A DNA stretch of 64,000 bases from Nitrospiraceae bacterium (GTDB taxonomy: Bacteria; Nitrospirota; Nitrospiria; Nitrospirales; Nitrospiraceae): assembly GCA_009692155.1 (NCBI GenBank), contig SHZW01000003.1:62001-126000 (forward strand). Direction: 5' to 3'. Of this stretch, positions 55,051 to 62,629 are shown one piece after another; positions within the stretch are counted from its first letter, which is position 1, and each line of letters starts with the position of its first letter. The notes beneath the pieces are model-generated. The model did no database searches. It was given only the letters and a program-made list of their open reading frames with translations, and was not told the DNA's origin. The translations under genes and the position numbers were made by a program.

Positions 55051-55814
55051 CCTCGTGCCCCTTGCCTCTCGCCTAACATATTGATCCGGTGCGCGAGCAC
55101 GCCGGCTCCGAAGCCGTTGTCGATATTCATGACGCCGACGCCGGCCGCGCAGGAATTCAACATGGTCAATAACGCGGCCAGTCCGCCGAAGTTGGCGCCG
55201 TAGCCGCGACTCGTGGGGACCGCAATCACCGGCCGGTCCACCAGCCCTCCCACCACGCTGGGCAGCACGCCATCCATGCCGGCCACGACGATCAGGACGC
55301 GCGCGCGCCGGATCCGCTCATGACGGCCCAGCACGCGATGAATCCCGGCGACACCCACGTCGAAGATCGTCTCGACACGACTCCCCATGGCCTCTGCTGT
55401 GACGCGAGCCTCCTCGGCCACCGGCACATCCGCTGTCCCGGCCGTGACGATCAGAATATCCCCCGCGAGGGCCGGCTTCTTCCGGTGGACCACCACGGCG
55501 CGTGCCGCCTCATGATACTGCGCGCGCCGATCCAGCTTCTTGAACGCCCTGGCCACATCGGCCGTGACGCGCGTGGCGAGAAGAGGCCCGCCCTTCGCAA
55601 GCAATCCGCGCGCGATCGCCACCACTTGAGCGCGCGTCTTCCCCTCGCAAAAAATGACTTCCGGAAACCCCTGGCGGAGTGCGCGGTGATGGTCGAGGGA
55701 GGCAAAACCGAGGTCCTCGTAGGGAAGGGTCTGGAGACGTTCCAGCGCGGCCGTCTTTGACAGACGACCGGCTTGCAGGTCGCGCAGCAGTTTCTCGATC
55801 CGCTCGCGGGTCAT
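55047..55814 (-). CDS. larB: LarB, nickel-pincer cofactor biosynthesis carboxylase
   Basis: A 255-residue protein whose C-terminal half has the PurE-like fold: ILIVTAGTADVPVAEEARVT, VLIVVAGMDGVLPSVVGGLV, PVIAVPTSRGYGANFGGLAA. The N-terminal part (DLGFASLDHHRALRQGFPEV, IFCEGKT) is typical of LarB. It carboxylates and hydrolyses nicotinic acid adenine dinucleotide in the first step of NPN cofactor synthesis. It overlaps gpsA by 4 bp (ATGA). The last residues (ERQGARG) come from a word repeat. Confidence 0.93.
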   Translation of the reverse strand: MTRERIEKLLRDLQAGRLSKTAALERLQTLPYEDLGFASLDHHRALRQGFPEVIFCEGKTRAQVVAIARGLLAKGGPLLATRVTADVARAFKKLDRRAQYHEAARAVVVHRKKPALAGDILIVTAGTADVPVAEEARVTAEAMGSRVETIFDVGVAGIHRVLGRHERIRRARVLIVVAGMDGVLPSVVGGLVDRPVIAVPTSRGYGANFGGLAALLTMLNSCAAGVGVMNIDNGFGAGVLAHRINMLGERQGARG

Positions 55815-56890
55815 TTGCCGGTTTGCTCCGCCTCATCGCGGGCTGCGCGCTCCATCAGCTCCATTACAGATTGGCGGGACAGTTTCCCAGCAAACAGCAC
55901 CTGGCAGACTTCCTGGACGATCGGCATGTCCACTTTGTGCTTCTTGGCCAGGCCGAGGGCCGCCCGCGCGGTCCGCACGCCTTCGGCCACCGTGCGCGTG
56001 TCCTTGAGCACTTCCTCCAGCGTATCGCCCTGCGCCAGCTTCACGCCGACGCTGTAATTGCGGCTCAACGCTCCGGTGGCAGTCAGGATCAGATCGCCGA
56101 GTCCCGACAAGCCGTAGAAGGTACGTGGGTCGGCCTTCATCGCCGTCCCGAGGCGGACCATCTCGGCCAGCCCGCGTGTGATCAAGGCGGCCCGCGCATC
56201 GTGGCCGAGCTTCAAGCCGTCCACGACGCCGGCTGCGATCGCGATCACATTCTTCAACGCTCCGCCGAGTTGCACGCCGACCATGTCGGTCGACGCATAG
56301 ATTCGGAAGGTCGGCGTCATGAGCAGTCCCTGCACGCGTTTGACCAGCATCGGCTCCTGCCCGGCCAGCGTCACGGCAGTCGGCAGCCCTTTGCTGACCT
56401 CCTGCGCGAAGCTCGGTCCGGACAACACCATGACCGCGCGATCCATCGTCGGCAGCAGCAATTCCTTCATCACATCCGACATCAATAAAAGCGTGTCTTC
56501 CTCGATTCCCTTCGTGGCGCTGACGAACCCCACCGGCGCAGAGAGCAGCGCCGTCATCTGGCTCAGCACCGCGCGGGCCGCGTGTGACGGCACGGCGAAG
56601 ATGACAAGTGTTGTCTGATGCATGGCGTCCGGCAGCGCGCCGGTTGGCATGATGTTCTGATGCAGTTTGACGCCGGGGAAAAAGACGGTGTTCTCGCGTT
56701 TATTGCGGATCGCATCCACCACCTCACGCTCGTGGGCCCAGAGCTTGACCGGCATGCCCTTGGTGGCCAGCAGGTTGGCCAGCGCCGTACCCCAGGCGCC
56801 GGCGCCGATCACAGCCACTTTCTGCGACTCCGGACCGATCTGCATCGTGATGGATTGTTCGTGCGCGCCGTCTTGCTTCTTGGGAGCCAC
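55811..56890 (-). CDS. gpsA: NAD(P)H-dependent glycerol-3-phosphate dehydrogenase
   Basis: A 359-residue enzyme: Rossmann motif VAVIGAGAWGTALANLLA (about 25-42), GFVSATKGIEEDT, SGPSFAQEVSKGLPTAV, the catalytic-lysine region QLGGALKNVIAIAAGVVDGL, and GLSGLGDLILTATG. It reduces dihydroxyacetone phosphate to glycerol-3-phosphate for phospholipids. Start uncertain: GTG at 56890 used; ATG at 56845 (MQIGPESQKV) fits the family equally well and neither has a clear ribosome site. larB follows with a 4-bp overlap. Confidence 0.93.
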   Translation of the reverse strand: MAPKKQDGAHEQSITMQIGPESQKVAVIGAGAWGTALANLLATKGMPVKLWAHEREVVDAIRNKRENTVFFPGVKLHQNIMPTGALPDAMHQTTLVIFAVPSHAARAVLSQMTALLSAPVGFVSATKGIEEDTLLLMSDVMKELLLPTMDRAVMVLSGPSFAQEVSKGLPTAVTLAGQEPMLVKRVQGLLMTPTFRIYASTDMVGVQLGGALKNVIAIAAGVVDGLKLGHDARAALITRGLAEMVRLGTAMKADPRTFYGLSGLGDLILTATGALSRNYSVGVKLAQGDTLEEVLKDTRTVAEGVRTARAALGLAKKHKVDMPIVQEVCQVLFAGKLSRQSVMELMERAARDEAEQTGK

Positions 56891-57051
56891 TCAAATTCTT
56901 TTCTGGAAATTGCCTCCGACAGAACGCGGTAACTCAAACACGATTATGAAGCTCGCCTGCGGCCGTGTCAATGAACCGCCACGCCCAAGGTTGGCATTCC
57001 GATGTAAGGCAGTGTACGGTAGGTCCACTTAACTCTCTGAGGTAACCGCAC

Positions 57052-57408
57052 ATGAAAATCTGCATCACCTGCAGCCAGGAACTCTCTGACGACCACCGCT
57101 ACTGCACGCGATGCGGCCGGCCGCAACTCCCCGCCTCGTCTCCGAATGTGACGCAGCCGGGTGGATCCGAGATGGAAGAAATGAACATCACGGCACTGTA
57201 TGCGATGATCGGCGCGCTGATTCTGGCGCTGCTCGTCCCACCGTGGGAAACCCCGCCGGGCGTGCCGCCAGAATTCCTGGGTTTCCATTTTTATTGGAGC
57301 CCGCCCGAACCGGATGCCGTCGTCAGCCGGCTCATGATGACCATCGAGCTGACCACCATCGGCATCGCCGGGTTGTATTTCTCGTGGCTTCTCCGAAAGA
57401 AGCACTGA
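57052..57408 (+). CDS. Zinc-ribbon membrane protein, unknown function
   Basis: A 118-residue protein. Residues 4-21 form a zinc ribbon (CITCSQELSDDHRYCTRC, C-x2-C...C-x2-C), then a polar linker and two transmembrane helices (about 46-62 and 94-114). Zinc-ribbon membrane proteins of this plan are common and uncharacterised. It is first in a rightward pair with the AT-rich gene that follows. Confidence 0.75.
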   Translation: MKICITCSQELSDDHRYCTRCGRPQLPASSPNVTQPGGSEMEEMNITALYAMIGALILALLVPPWETPPGVPPEFLGFHFYWSPPEPDAVVSRLMMTIELTTIGIAGLYFSWLLRKKH

Positions 57409-57424
57409 GACGGGAGGAATAGAT

Positions 57425-57955
57425 ATGTATTTATGGAAAACGAGTGCTCTGGCTGAAGATCTCAATGGTGGCCGAGTATCGCAGCTAGAAAAAATGAAAT
57501 ATTTGATTATGTTCACCCTGCTCAGCTCATGTGCTTTTGATATGCTCTTGTGGTGGTTTGCAGAAGAGTCTGAGCCCATTAGGGTCGCTTACGAGATGGC
57601 ATTTTGGCCTGTTGGTATTGCACTGATCATCGGAGGAACTAGACTTTGCTATCAAGCTAACCTGCAAGGAGACGGCAGAGAGTTCCTGGACAGGTTCGTT
57701 TGTCTTAATTGTCCTATTTTTATTCGACTAGGTGCGCTTACGGTGGCTGCTTTCTCCATCTATCTAACTATAGGATTTTCTCTCGAAGGCAGCGATTTTG
57801 ATCCTTTCCCTGAAAGTCACATGAAGGATCTTGCGTTCAATATTTTTTCTATCGTATTCCAACTCCTCTACTTTTGGCGAGTTCGCCATCACCTTTTGAA
57901 GATTTCCTACCCTATCGACGAATCAAATCCTCTTTCCCCCTCAGCAACAGTCTAG
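57425..57955 (+). CDS. Four-helix membrane protein of unknown function, AT-rich
   Basis: A 176-residue membrane protein with four predicted helices (about 24-45, 55-75, 94-115, 135-153). I recognise no family. Its codon use differs from all neighbours: many A/T-ending codons (AAA, GAT, TTT, ATT), in a window that is otherwise GC-rich. That suggests recent acquisition. It begins 16 bp after the zinc-ribbon gene with GGAGGAATAG upstream and ends just before a MITE-like element. Confidence 0.65.
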   Translation: MYLWKTSALAEDLNGGRVSQLEKMKYLIMFTLLSSCAFDMLLWWFAEESEPIRVAYEMAFWPVGIALIIGGTRLCYQANLQGDGREFLDRFVCLNCPIFIRLGALTVAAFSIYLTIGFSLEGSDFDPFPESHMKDLAFNIFSIVFQLLYFWRVRHHLLKISYPIDESNPLSPSATV

Positions 57956-57969
57956 GATCATGTTCCCGA

Positions 57970-58091
57970 GGCTGCTCAAAACGGCTTTCCAACAAGGCCG
58001 CAGGGAGTCCGGCGACTGAGGCATACGTTTTTCTGTATGTCGCAAGGAGACGGGTGACCGAGAACGAAGTTGGAGGTCGTTTTCAGCAGCC
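57970..58091. mobile_element. MITE-like element with terminal inverted repeats
   Basis: Left end GGCTGCTCAAAACGGCTTTC (24 nt to 57993) and right end GTTGGAGGTCGTTTTCAGCA (to 58091) are inverted repeats with a few mismatches; a small hairpin (CATACG...GTATG) lies at the centre. About 122 bp, no gene inside. Located between the convergent AT-rich gene and truD, 1 bp from the truD stop. From memory, similar sequences are frequent in Nitrospira; a search is needed to prove it. Confidence 0.65.
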
Positions 58092-58092
58092 G

Positions 58093-59136
58093 TTAAGCGG
58101 TTTTCATCAATTCCCGCAGAACATTGGTCGCATAACCGCCCGGCGGCAACGTGAATGAGACCGTCAGCGCATCTCCCTGGATCGACCAGTCCGGGTTCTC
58201 CAGCCTGACGCGCAGGGCGCGGCGTTCGCCGCGAAACCCGCAGGCCTTCCCGGCTTCCTGTAACGATTCTGGCGTGGCGTCGAACTCGGCGGCCACCGCC
58301 CGTTCTATTTCACCAGGCTCGCCGTCAGCCCACGACGCTCGCGAGCCGAATAAGAGACCAGTCGGACTGATCTCAAACGCATCGGCCCGTTTTTGTTCCG
58401 CCTCGACATCTTCAACCTGAAAACAGGCACCGTTGACGTGCTTCATTGCCCAGTCCCCGGCCAATATCCGGTCGATCCGGTCGATCCGTTTCGTCAGGAT
58501 GCGATTGAATACAATGGACTGGTAGGCATTGAGATACCAGATGCGCTTGGAGCGTGGCATCCTGGCGCGCCGTTTCTCGTCGTAGAGCAAGGCGGCCCCG
58601 ACTTCGTAATTGGTGCCGTCGCGGCCCTGCCGCTGCGGCCCAAAAAAATTGGGCACGCCGCGCCGCGTTAATTCCTCCATCATCGCCGGGACCACCGCCG
58701 AGGCTGCCGGCTCGATCTTCCGAATCACGAGACGGAACGTATTGCCGGCATGATGCCCGGTCCGGAGCCGATTGCGGTGACGGCCCAGAATGGTGAGCGA
58801 GAGAATTTGCTCGTCAGGAGTAATTCGCGCGACCGTCTCCGGTGTCGCGTGCTGGAGCGAGACCATCTGGGTCGTCACCGCGCGGGCGTCTTTCAGACCG
58901 GCCACACCGATGCTCTGAGCTTTGATCCCAAGCGTGGAAGAGAGCCGCGACACGAGCTGCGGCGTAGAGAGTCCGCGCTTGGTGATGGACACATAGAGGT
59001 GCTCGCCTTGCCCGCATGGGAGGTAGAGCGGTTTCTCCTCGACACGGAAATCCTCCGGCGTGGTCCGAATCACACCTCCGATGCCGGCCACGGCATGGGT
59101 CAGATAGGGCAGGGTCTCTTCAACTCTCGTGGGCAT
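58093..59136 (-). CDS. truD: tRNA pseudouridine(13) synthase TruD
   Basis: A 347-residue TruD. The catalytic Asp83 lies in GLKDARAVTTQ, the family's G-x-K-D-x-x-A-x-T-x-Q motif; YLHRG is absent, and TRRGVPNFFGPQRQGRDGTN is the conserved GIPNYFGxQRFG segment. The N-terminal PEDFRVEEKPLYLPCGQGEH is typical. It isomerises uridine 13 in tRNA. Divergent from the EF-hand gene; a minus-strand TATAAC at 59158-59153 may be its -10 box. Confidence 0.94.
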   Translation of the reverse strand: MPTRVEETLPYLTHAVAGIGGVIRTTPEDFRVEEKPLYLPCGQGEHLYVSITKRGLSTPQLVSRLSSTLGIKAQSIGVAGLKDARAVTTQMVSLQHATPETVARITPDEQILSLTILGRHRNRLRTGHHAGNTFRLVIRKIEPAASAVVPAMMEELTRRGVPNFFGPQRQGRDGTNYEVGAALLYDEKRRARMPRSKRIWYLNAYQSIVFNRILTKRIDRIDRILAGDWAMKHVNGACFQVEDVEAEQKRADAFEISPTGLLFGSRASWADGEPGEIERAVAAEFDATPESLQEAGKACGFRGERRALRVRLENPDWSIQGDALTVSFTLPPGGYATNVLRELMKTA

Positions 59137-59152
59137 GGTTCTCGTCCAATGT

Positions 59153-59158
59153 TATACT
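59153..59158. promoter_or_regulatory. Shared -10 region of truD and the EF-hand gene
   Basis: TATACT on the plus strand (59153-59158) lies 9 nt before the ATG at 59168; the complement gives TATAAC toward truD. The whole divergent gap is 31 bp. No good -35 box was seen for either direction. Confidence 0.3.
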
Positions 59159-59167
59159 GTGCGCGTC

Positions 59168-59803
59168 ATGTCATCACAACGGGTCAGCGCAGGTATCGTA
59201 GCATGGTCCGCCGGCCTGTGGCTGTGGTGGCCGGGCCTGGTCGCGGCTCAATCCCTGGCCCTGGACGTCTTTCAGGGGTTCACGGGACACATCGAACGGC
59301 AAATTCATCGGGACAAGCAAAGCTTTGTCGACGCGCAAACCTGCACCGAGTGGTTTTACAAACAACAGAAGAAACCCGGCCAACCAAAAACCGAGGGGAT
59401 CGTGTTTTCAGGCCGGCAGCCGACTGTTCGTCCAGCCGTCCAAACATCGGACTGTCCCGCCCGCTATCCTGATGGACTGACTGCCGCGCGGGAAGATTTC
59501 AGTTCAACCCAGTCAGCCCTGTCGCTGAGCCTGACCTTTTACCAATTCGCGCTGGTAGGCGACCGTAACGACGACGGGCGCTACAACGCCGCTGAGCTGC
59601 AGGACATGCTGGAATCATTCGGGCTCTCATACGATGGAAGTCATCCTGCCTCGACCTATGTGACTTACCTGACGTCCACTTTCGACGGACTCCATAAAGC
59701 CGGCGGCCTCGAACGTCTCATGACCAGCATGGGCACGCTCTACGACAAGGGCTATCGCCTAACTCCCAAAGACCGCAGCACGCTCGACCAGATTACAAAA
59801 TAA
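59168..59803 (+). CDS. Exported protein with an EF-hand loop
   Basis: A 211-residue protein: signal peptide (residues 1-28, GIVAWSAGLWLWWPGLVAAQ), a polar first half with two cysteines (CTEWFY, TSDCPARYP), and one EF-hand-type Ca2+ loop DRNDDGRYNAAEL (about 139-151) with the D-x-N/D-x-D-G pattern and final acid. The flanking helices (SLTFYQFALVG, LQDMLESFG) fit an EF-hand. Function otherwise unknown. Start at 59168 chosen for the signal peptide; 13 upstream codons overlap truD. Confidence 0.72.
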   Translation: MSSQRVSAGIVAWSAGLWLWWPGLVAAQSLALDVFQGFTGHIERQIHRDKQSFVDAQTCTEWFYKQQKKPGQPKTEGIVFSGRQPTVRPAVQTSDCPARYPDGLTAAREDFSSTQSALSLSLTFYQFALVGDRNDDGRYNAAELQDMLESFGLSYDGSHPASTYVTYLTSTFDGLHKAGGLERLMTSMGTLYDKGYRLTPKDRSTLDQITK

Positions 59804-59805
59804 GA

Positions 59806-59985
59806 GGCGGGGTGGCATGCCCTTCCGCTTCAGCGCCTCTCGGAACGGCCCTTTCGGACTTTGCCAGGCGGAAGCCTTCGGAAATTCCTTCGCGGACTCA
59901 GTCAGTTTCCGCTTTCCTTCCTGGCAAAGTCTCGATGGGCACCCCGTTCCTCCAGCGAATTCCGCTCAGGGTATGACACCCCGCC
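59806..59985. repeat. 180-nt nested inverted-repeat structure
   Basis: Outer arms GGCGGGGTGGCATGCCC (59806-59822) and GGGTATGACACCCCGCC (59969-59985) pair with two mismatches. Inside, GGAACGG (59842-59848) pairs with CCGTTCC (59944-59950), GACTTTGCCAGG (59857-59868) with CCTGGCAAAGTC (59920-59931), and GCGGA...TCCGC (59893-59911) at the tip. No protein-coding frame of note. Could be a MITE-like unit or a structured RNA at the 3' side of the EF-hand gene. Confidence 0.75.
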
Positions 59986-60003
59986 AGCAAGTCCTCAGCA
60001 AAT

Positions 60004-60059
60004 AAAAAATAGTAAGGCGACAGGCCGCTACAAGCCTGTCGCCTTTCTATTTTCTTTTT
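60004..60059. terminator. Strong bidirectional Rho-independent terminator
   Basis: AAAATAG-T-AAGGCGACAGGC and GCCTGTCGCCTT-T-CTATTTT form a 12-bp GC-rich stem extended by A/T pairs, with a T-rich tract on both strands. It lies between the converging EF-hand and HEAT-repeat genes. Confidence 0.88.
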
Positions 60060-60253
60060 GGCGGCTGGAAGGGATGAACTCGGAGGCGTTTGGCATGGCG
60101 AGGCCGGGATGCCGGGGGCTGTGGGGCGCCGCGAGCCGTTCTGCTGGTCCGGTAAGGCGAGCGGCCAACAGTACGACGTGAATGGCCGTGAGAGATCAAC
60201 GCATCATGCCGACGCCGGAGCAGTTTGCCCTTCGTCAGCCGCTGTCCTTTTGA
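60060..60253. other. Intergenic stretch without recognised features
   Basis: From the terminator to the end of the HEAT-repeat gene. Only short, unconvincing frames are present; no repeat or promoter stands out. Confidence 0.45.
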
Positions 60254-60898
60254 TTACTCCATTCTCTCTAATGCTTCCCGGCACCGGCTCCTCACCGTCT
60301 GATCCCAATCCTCCGTCGCCATCTGCTCCAGCTTGGCCTTCGCCTCACTTGCCCGCATCCGTCCCAACCCCAATGCCGCCTGCGACCGCACCCACCAATG
60401 GTCGTCGTCGAGTACCGTCATCAGGGTAGGCACGACAGAAGGGTCCCGCACCACACTGAGATAGCTGGCCGCCATGCCGCGCGTCCGATGCTGTTTGTCC
60501 CCCACGGCCGACTTCAGCGTCCGGCCGAAGATCTCCAGGAAATCCTTCGCCACCGCTTCCAGCCCTTTGAGTCTGTATTCATTCAGTTCGATCAGCTCGC
60601 AGGCCAGGTCAAACCGTTTCCCCGGCGAGGTCTCCCGCTGGAACTGCGCCAGGAGCGTCGCACGCTCCTTACGGACGGCTCTGCGCCGGCGAATCCAACC
60701 CACAATCCGCCAGACCACGAACAGCGCCGCAACTGTCAGCGCGACCAGCGGTACTGCCTGTTCGACGATCACATCCTGAATGTCCGGTGTGAGGCGCTTC
60801 CAGATCCATACTCCGGTAATGACGAGACCGACAATGAGCAGCGCGACCGTCGGATTCGCCTGGCCCTTTTCTGTCCCGTGGATCATAGCGCGCATCAT
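60254..60898 (-). CDS. Membrane-anchored HEAT-repeat protein
   Basis: A 214-residue protein with two N-terminal transmembrane helices (VALLIVGLVITGVWIW and VPLVALTVAALFVVWRIVGW), an Arg-rich stretch and a C-terminal region of two HEAT-like repeats (RDPSVVPTLMTVLDDDHWWV, RSQAALGLGRMRASEAKAKL). HEAT repeats bind proteins; partner unknown. Start uncertain among ATGs at 60898, 60895 and 60886. Divergent from the MarR gene. Confidence 0.72.
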   Translation of the reverse strand: MMRAMIHGTEKGQANPTVALLIVGLVITGVWIWKRLTPDIQDVIVEQAVPLVALTVAALFVVWRIVGWIRRRRAVRKERATLLAQFQRETSPGKRFDLACELIELNEYRLKGLEAVAKDFLEIFGRTLKSAVGDKQHRTRGMAASYLSVVRDPSVVPTLMTVLDDDHWWVRSQAALGLGRMRASEAKAKLEQMATEDWDQTVRSRCREALERME

Positions 60899-60944
60899 AG
60901 GTCGTAGCCGGCACCCCGTCAACGCGCGCGCAACTGACAGCACA

Positions 60945-60974
60945 TTGACACTTCATTCTAACTAGGACTATCAT
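60945..60974 (+). promoter_or_regulatory. Promoter of the MarR-nitroreductase operon
   Basis: TTGACA (60945-60950), 18 bp, TATCAT (60969-60974), then 6 nt to the ATG at 60981, predicting a leaderless mRNA. AGGAC inside the spacer could alternatively be a Shine-Dalgarno if transcription starts upstream. Confidence 0.45.
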
Positions 60975-60980
60975 GTCGGC

Positions 60981-61433
60981 ATGGACCTCCCGCATCTCAA
61001 AGACGATCCCTATCTTAAAATCCTCCGGCCGCTGGTCGAAGCCTATCTGGCTTTTTGGCTGGTGGACAGCCGGCACATCAAGTCCCTGAAGCTGACCCCG
61101 TCGCAGTTCGACGTCATCGTCACCCTGGGCGACACCGACGGCATGACCTGCGCCGAGTTATCCAACGCCACACTGGTGACGAAGGGCACGTTGACCGGCG
61201 TGTTGGACCGGCTGGTCGCCAAGGGATTGATCAAGCGGGAAACCGTCTCCGGTGACCGACGCTGCACCAGGATCAAACTGACTGAGAAGGGCGAGGTACT
61301 GTTTCGCAAGGTCTTCGCCGCCCACATCGCCCACATCAAGCCGTTTTTCGAGCGGGCGCTGAGCCAAAAAGACGTCGAGCAAATGCGGACGCTGCTGCTT
61401 CGCATCCGCGATAGTTTCCAGGAGGTGGGATAA
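60981..61433 (+). CDS. MarR-family transcriptional regulator
   Basis: A 150-residue MarR protein: helix-turn-helix LTPSQFDVIVTLGDTDGMTC, AELSNATLVTKGTLTGVLDR recognition helix, wing VSGDRRCTRIKLTEKGEVLF, flanked by the dimerisation helices. MarR proteins repress genes until a phenolic or oxidant ligand binds. The stop is directly followed by the nitroreductase ATG (0 bp), so the two form one operon and the regulator probably controls the reductase. Only one cysteine is present. Confidence 0.92.
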   Translation: MDLPHLKDDPYLKILRPLVEAYLAFWLVDSRHIKSLKLTPSQFDVIVTLGDTDGMTCAELSNATLVTKGTLTGVLDRLVAKGLIKRETVSGDRRCTRIKLTEKGEVLFRKVFAAHIAHIKPFFERALSQKDVEQMRTLLLRIRDSFQEVG

Positions 61434-62030
61434 ATGGAAAAACCGGCAGACACCCAGCACCCGATTCATGACCTGCTCGCGCGTCGCTGGAGCCCGCGAG
61501 CCTTTGCGGACCGTCTTGTCGCGCCGGACGTCCTACGAAGCCTCTGGGAGGCAGCCCGCTGGGCACCTTCCAGCGCCAACCAGCAGCCGTGGAGTTTTCT
61601 CGTGGCGACCAGGGACGACCAACAGGAATTCGGCCGCATGCTGGGATGCCTGGTCGAAGGCAATCAAATCTGGGCCAAGCAGGCGCCGGTGCTGATGGTT
61701 TCGATAGCCGGCAAGCTTGACCGTGACAACGATCCCAATGCCCACGCCTGGTACGACGTCGGACAGGCCGTCATAAGCCTGTCCGTCCAAGCCACTGCCC
61801 TGGGTCTCTTCGTGCATCAGATGGCCGGCATCCTGCCCGATAAGATCCGCGAGCTCTACCAAATTCCCGATTCGCACGAACCGGTGACGGGCCTCGCGCT
61901 GGGCTATCCCGGAACCCCGGAGCAACTCACGGACAAGCTGCGCCAGCGTGAAATAGCCGCGCGGACCAGAAAGCCGATCGGGAAATTTGTCTTCGCCGGC
62001 CGCTGGGGTCAGAAGTCGAAGCTCGTTTGA
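61434..62030 (+). CDS. Nitroreductase-family flavoprotein
   Basis: A 198-residue FMN-dependent reductase: RRWSPRAFADRLVAPDVL near the start, AARWAPSSANQQPWSFLVAT with the FMN-phosphate contacts, and the glycine-rich GLALGYPG toward the end. It reduces nitro-aromatics, quinones or other acceptors with NAD(P)H; physiological substrate unknown. It lies directly after a MarR gene and overlaps the region before tag (ATG at 62033, stop at 62030). Confidence 0.92.
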   Translation: MEKPADTQHPIHDLLARRWSPRAFADRLVAPDVLRSLWEAARWAPSSANQQPWSFLVATRDDQQEFGRMLGCLVEGNQIWAKQAPVLMVSIAGKLDRDNDPNAHAWYDVGQAVISLSVQATALGLFVHQMAGILPDKIRELYQIPDSHEPVTGLALGYPGTPEQLTDKLRQREIAARTRKPIGKFVFAGRWGQKSKLV

Positions 62031-62032
62031 TT

Positions 62033-62629
62033 ATGCCCGCTTCACGTCAGCGCCGATGCGAATGGGCCGCCAGCGATCTCATGGCCCGCTACCACAATAG
62101 AGAATGGGGCGTGCCGGTCCACAATGACCGCCGGCTGTTCGAATTCCTGATTCTGGAAGGAGCCCAGGCCGGCTTTAGCTGGGAGACAGTCCTGAAAAAA
62201 CGCCCGGCCTATCGGAAAGCATTCAACAATTTCGATATTATAAAGATCGCCCGATACACCCGCAGCAAGGCAACGCGGCTGCTCGTCAATCCTGGCATCA
62301 TTCGCAACCGGCTCAAGATCAAGGCCGCGACGCAAAACGCCAGGGCCTTTCTTGCCGTTCAACAGGAATTCGGAAGCTTCAACCGGTACATCTGGCAATT
62401 CGTCGGTGGGGAACCCATCATCAACAGACGGCGCTCGCTCAAAGATGTTCCGGCCACGACCGCCGAATCTGACGCCATGAGCAAGGACTTAAAGAAGCGC
62501 GGATTCACCTTCGTCGGCTCCACCATCTGCTACGCCTTCATGCAGGCAGTCGGCATGGTCAACGACCACACCGTCGGCTGTTTCCGCTACCGGTCACTCG
62601 TCACGCGTCACTCGTCACGGTCTTTATGA
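62033..62629 (+). CDS. tag: DNA-3-methyladenine glycosylase I
   Basis: A 198-residue Tag glycosylase. RCEWAASDLMARYHNREWG has the zinc-binding Cys and His and the family's YHDxEWG-like motif; EGAQAGFSWETVLKKRPAYR is the active-site segment; MVNDHTVGCFRY gives the other zinc His and Cys. It removes 3-methyladenine from alkylated DNA. The final residues (SLVTRHSSRSL) come from a CACTCGTCACG word repeat. Its stop overlaps the next ATG by 4 bp. Confidence 0.93.
   Translation: MPASRQRRCEWAASDLMARYHNREWGVPVHNDRRLFEFLILEGAQAGFSWETVLKKRPAYRKAFNNFDIIKIARYTRSKATRLLVNPGIIRNRLKIKAATQNARAFLAVQQEFGSFNRYIWQFVGGEPIINRRRSLKDVPATTAESDAMSKDLKKRGFTFVGSTICYAFMQAVGMVNDHTVGCFRYRSLVTRHSSRSL
62594..62622 (+). repeat. 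Tandem words at the 3' end of tag
   Basis: GGTCACTCGTCACGCGTCAC then TCGTCACGG, tandem CGTCACT words within the last codons of tag. Related to the CGTCACGGATCACG words at 20114. Confidence 0.65.

Noticed and set aside
55085-55100. Possible third copy of the 48-nt core (GTGCGCGAGCACG)
   Set aside because: Only the last 12 nt match, inside larB coding sequence, without the rest of the core or the stems.
60060-60253. Small frames between the terminator and the HEAT-repeat gene
   Set aside because: No start signals, odd composition (Pro/Ala/Ser runs), antisense or downstream of terminator.
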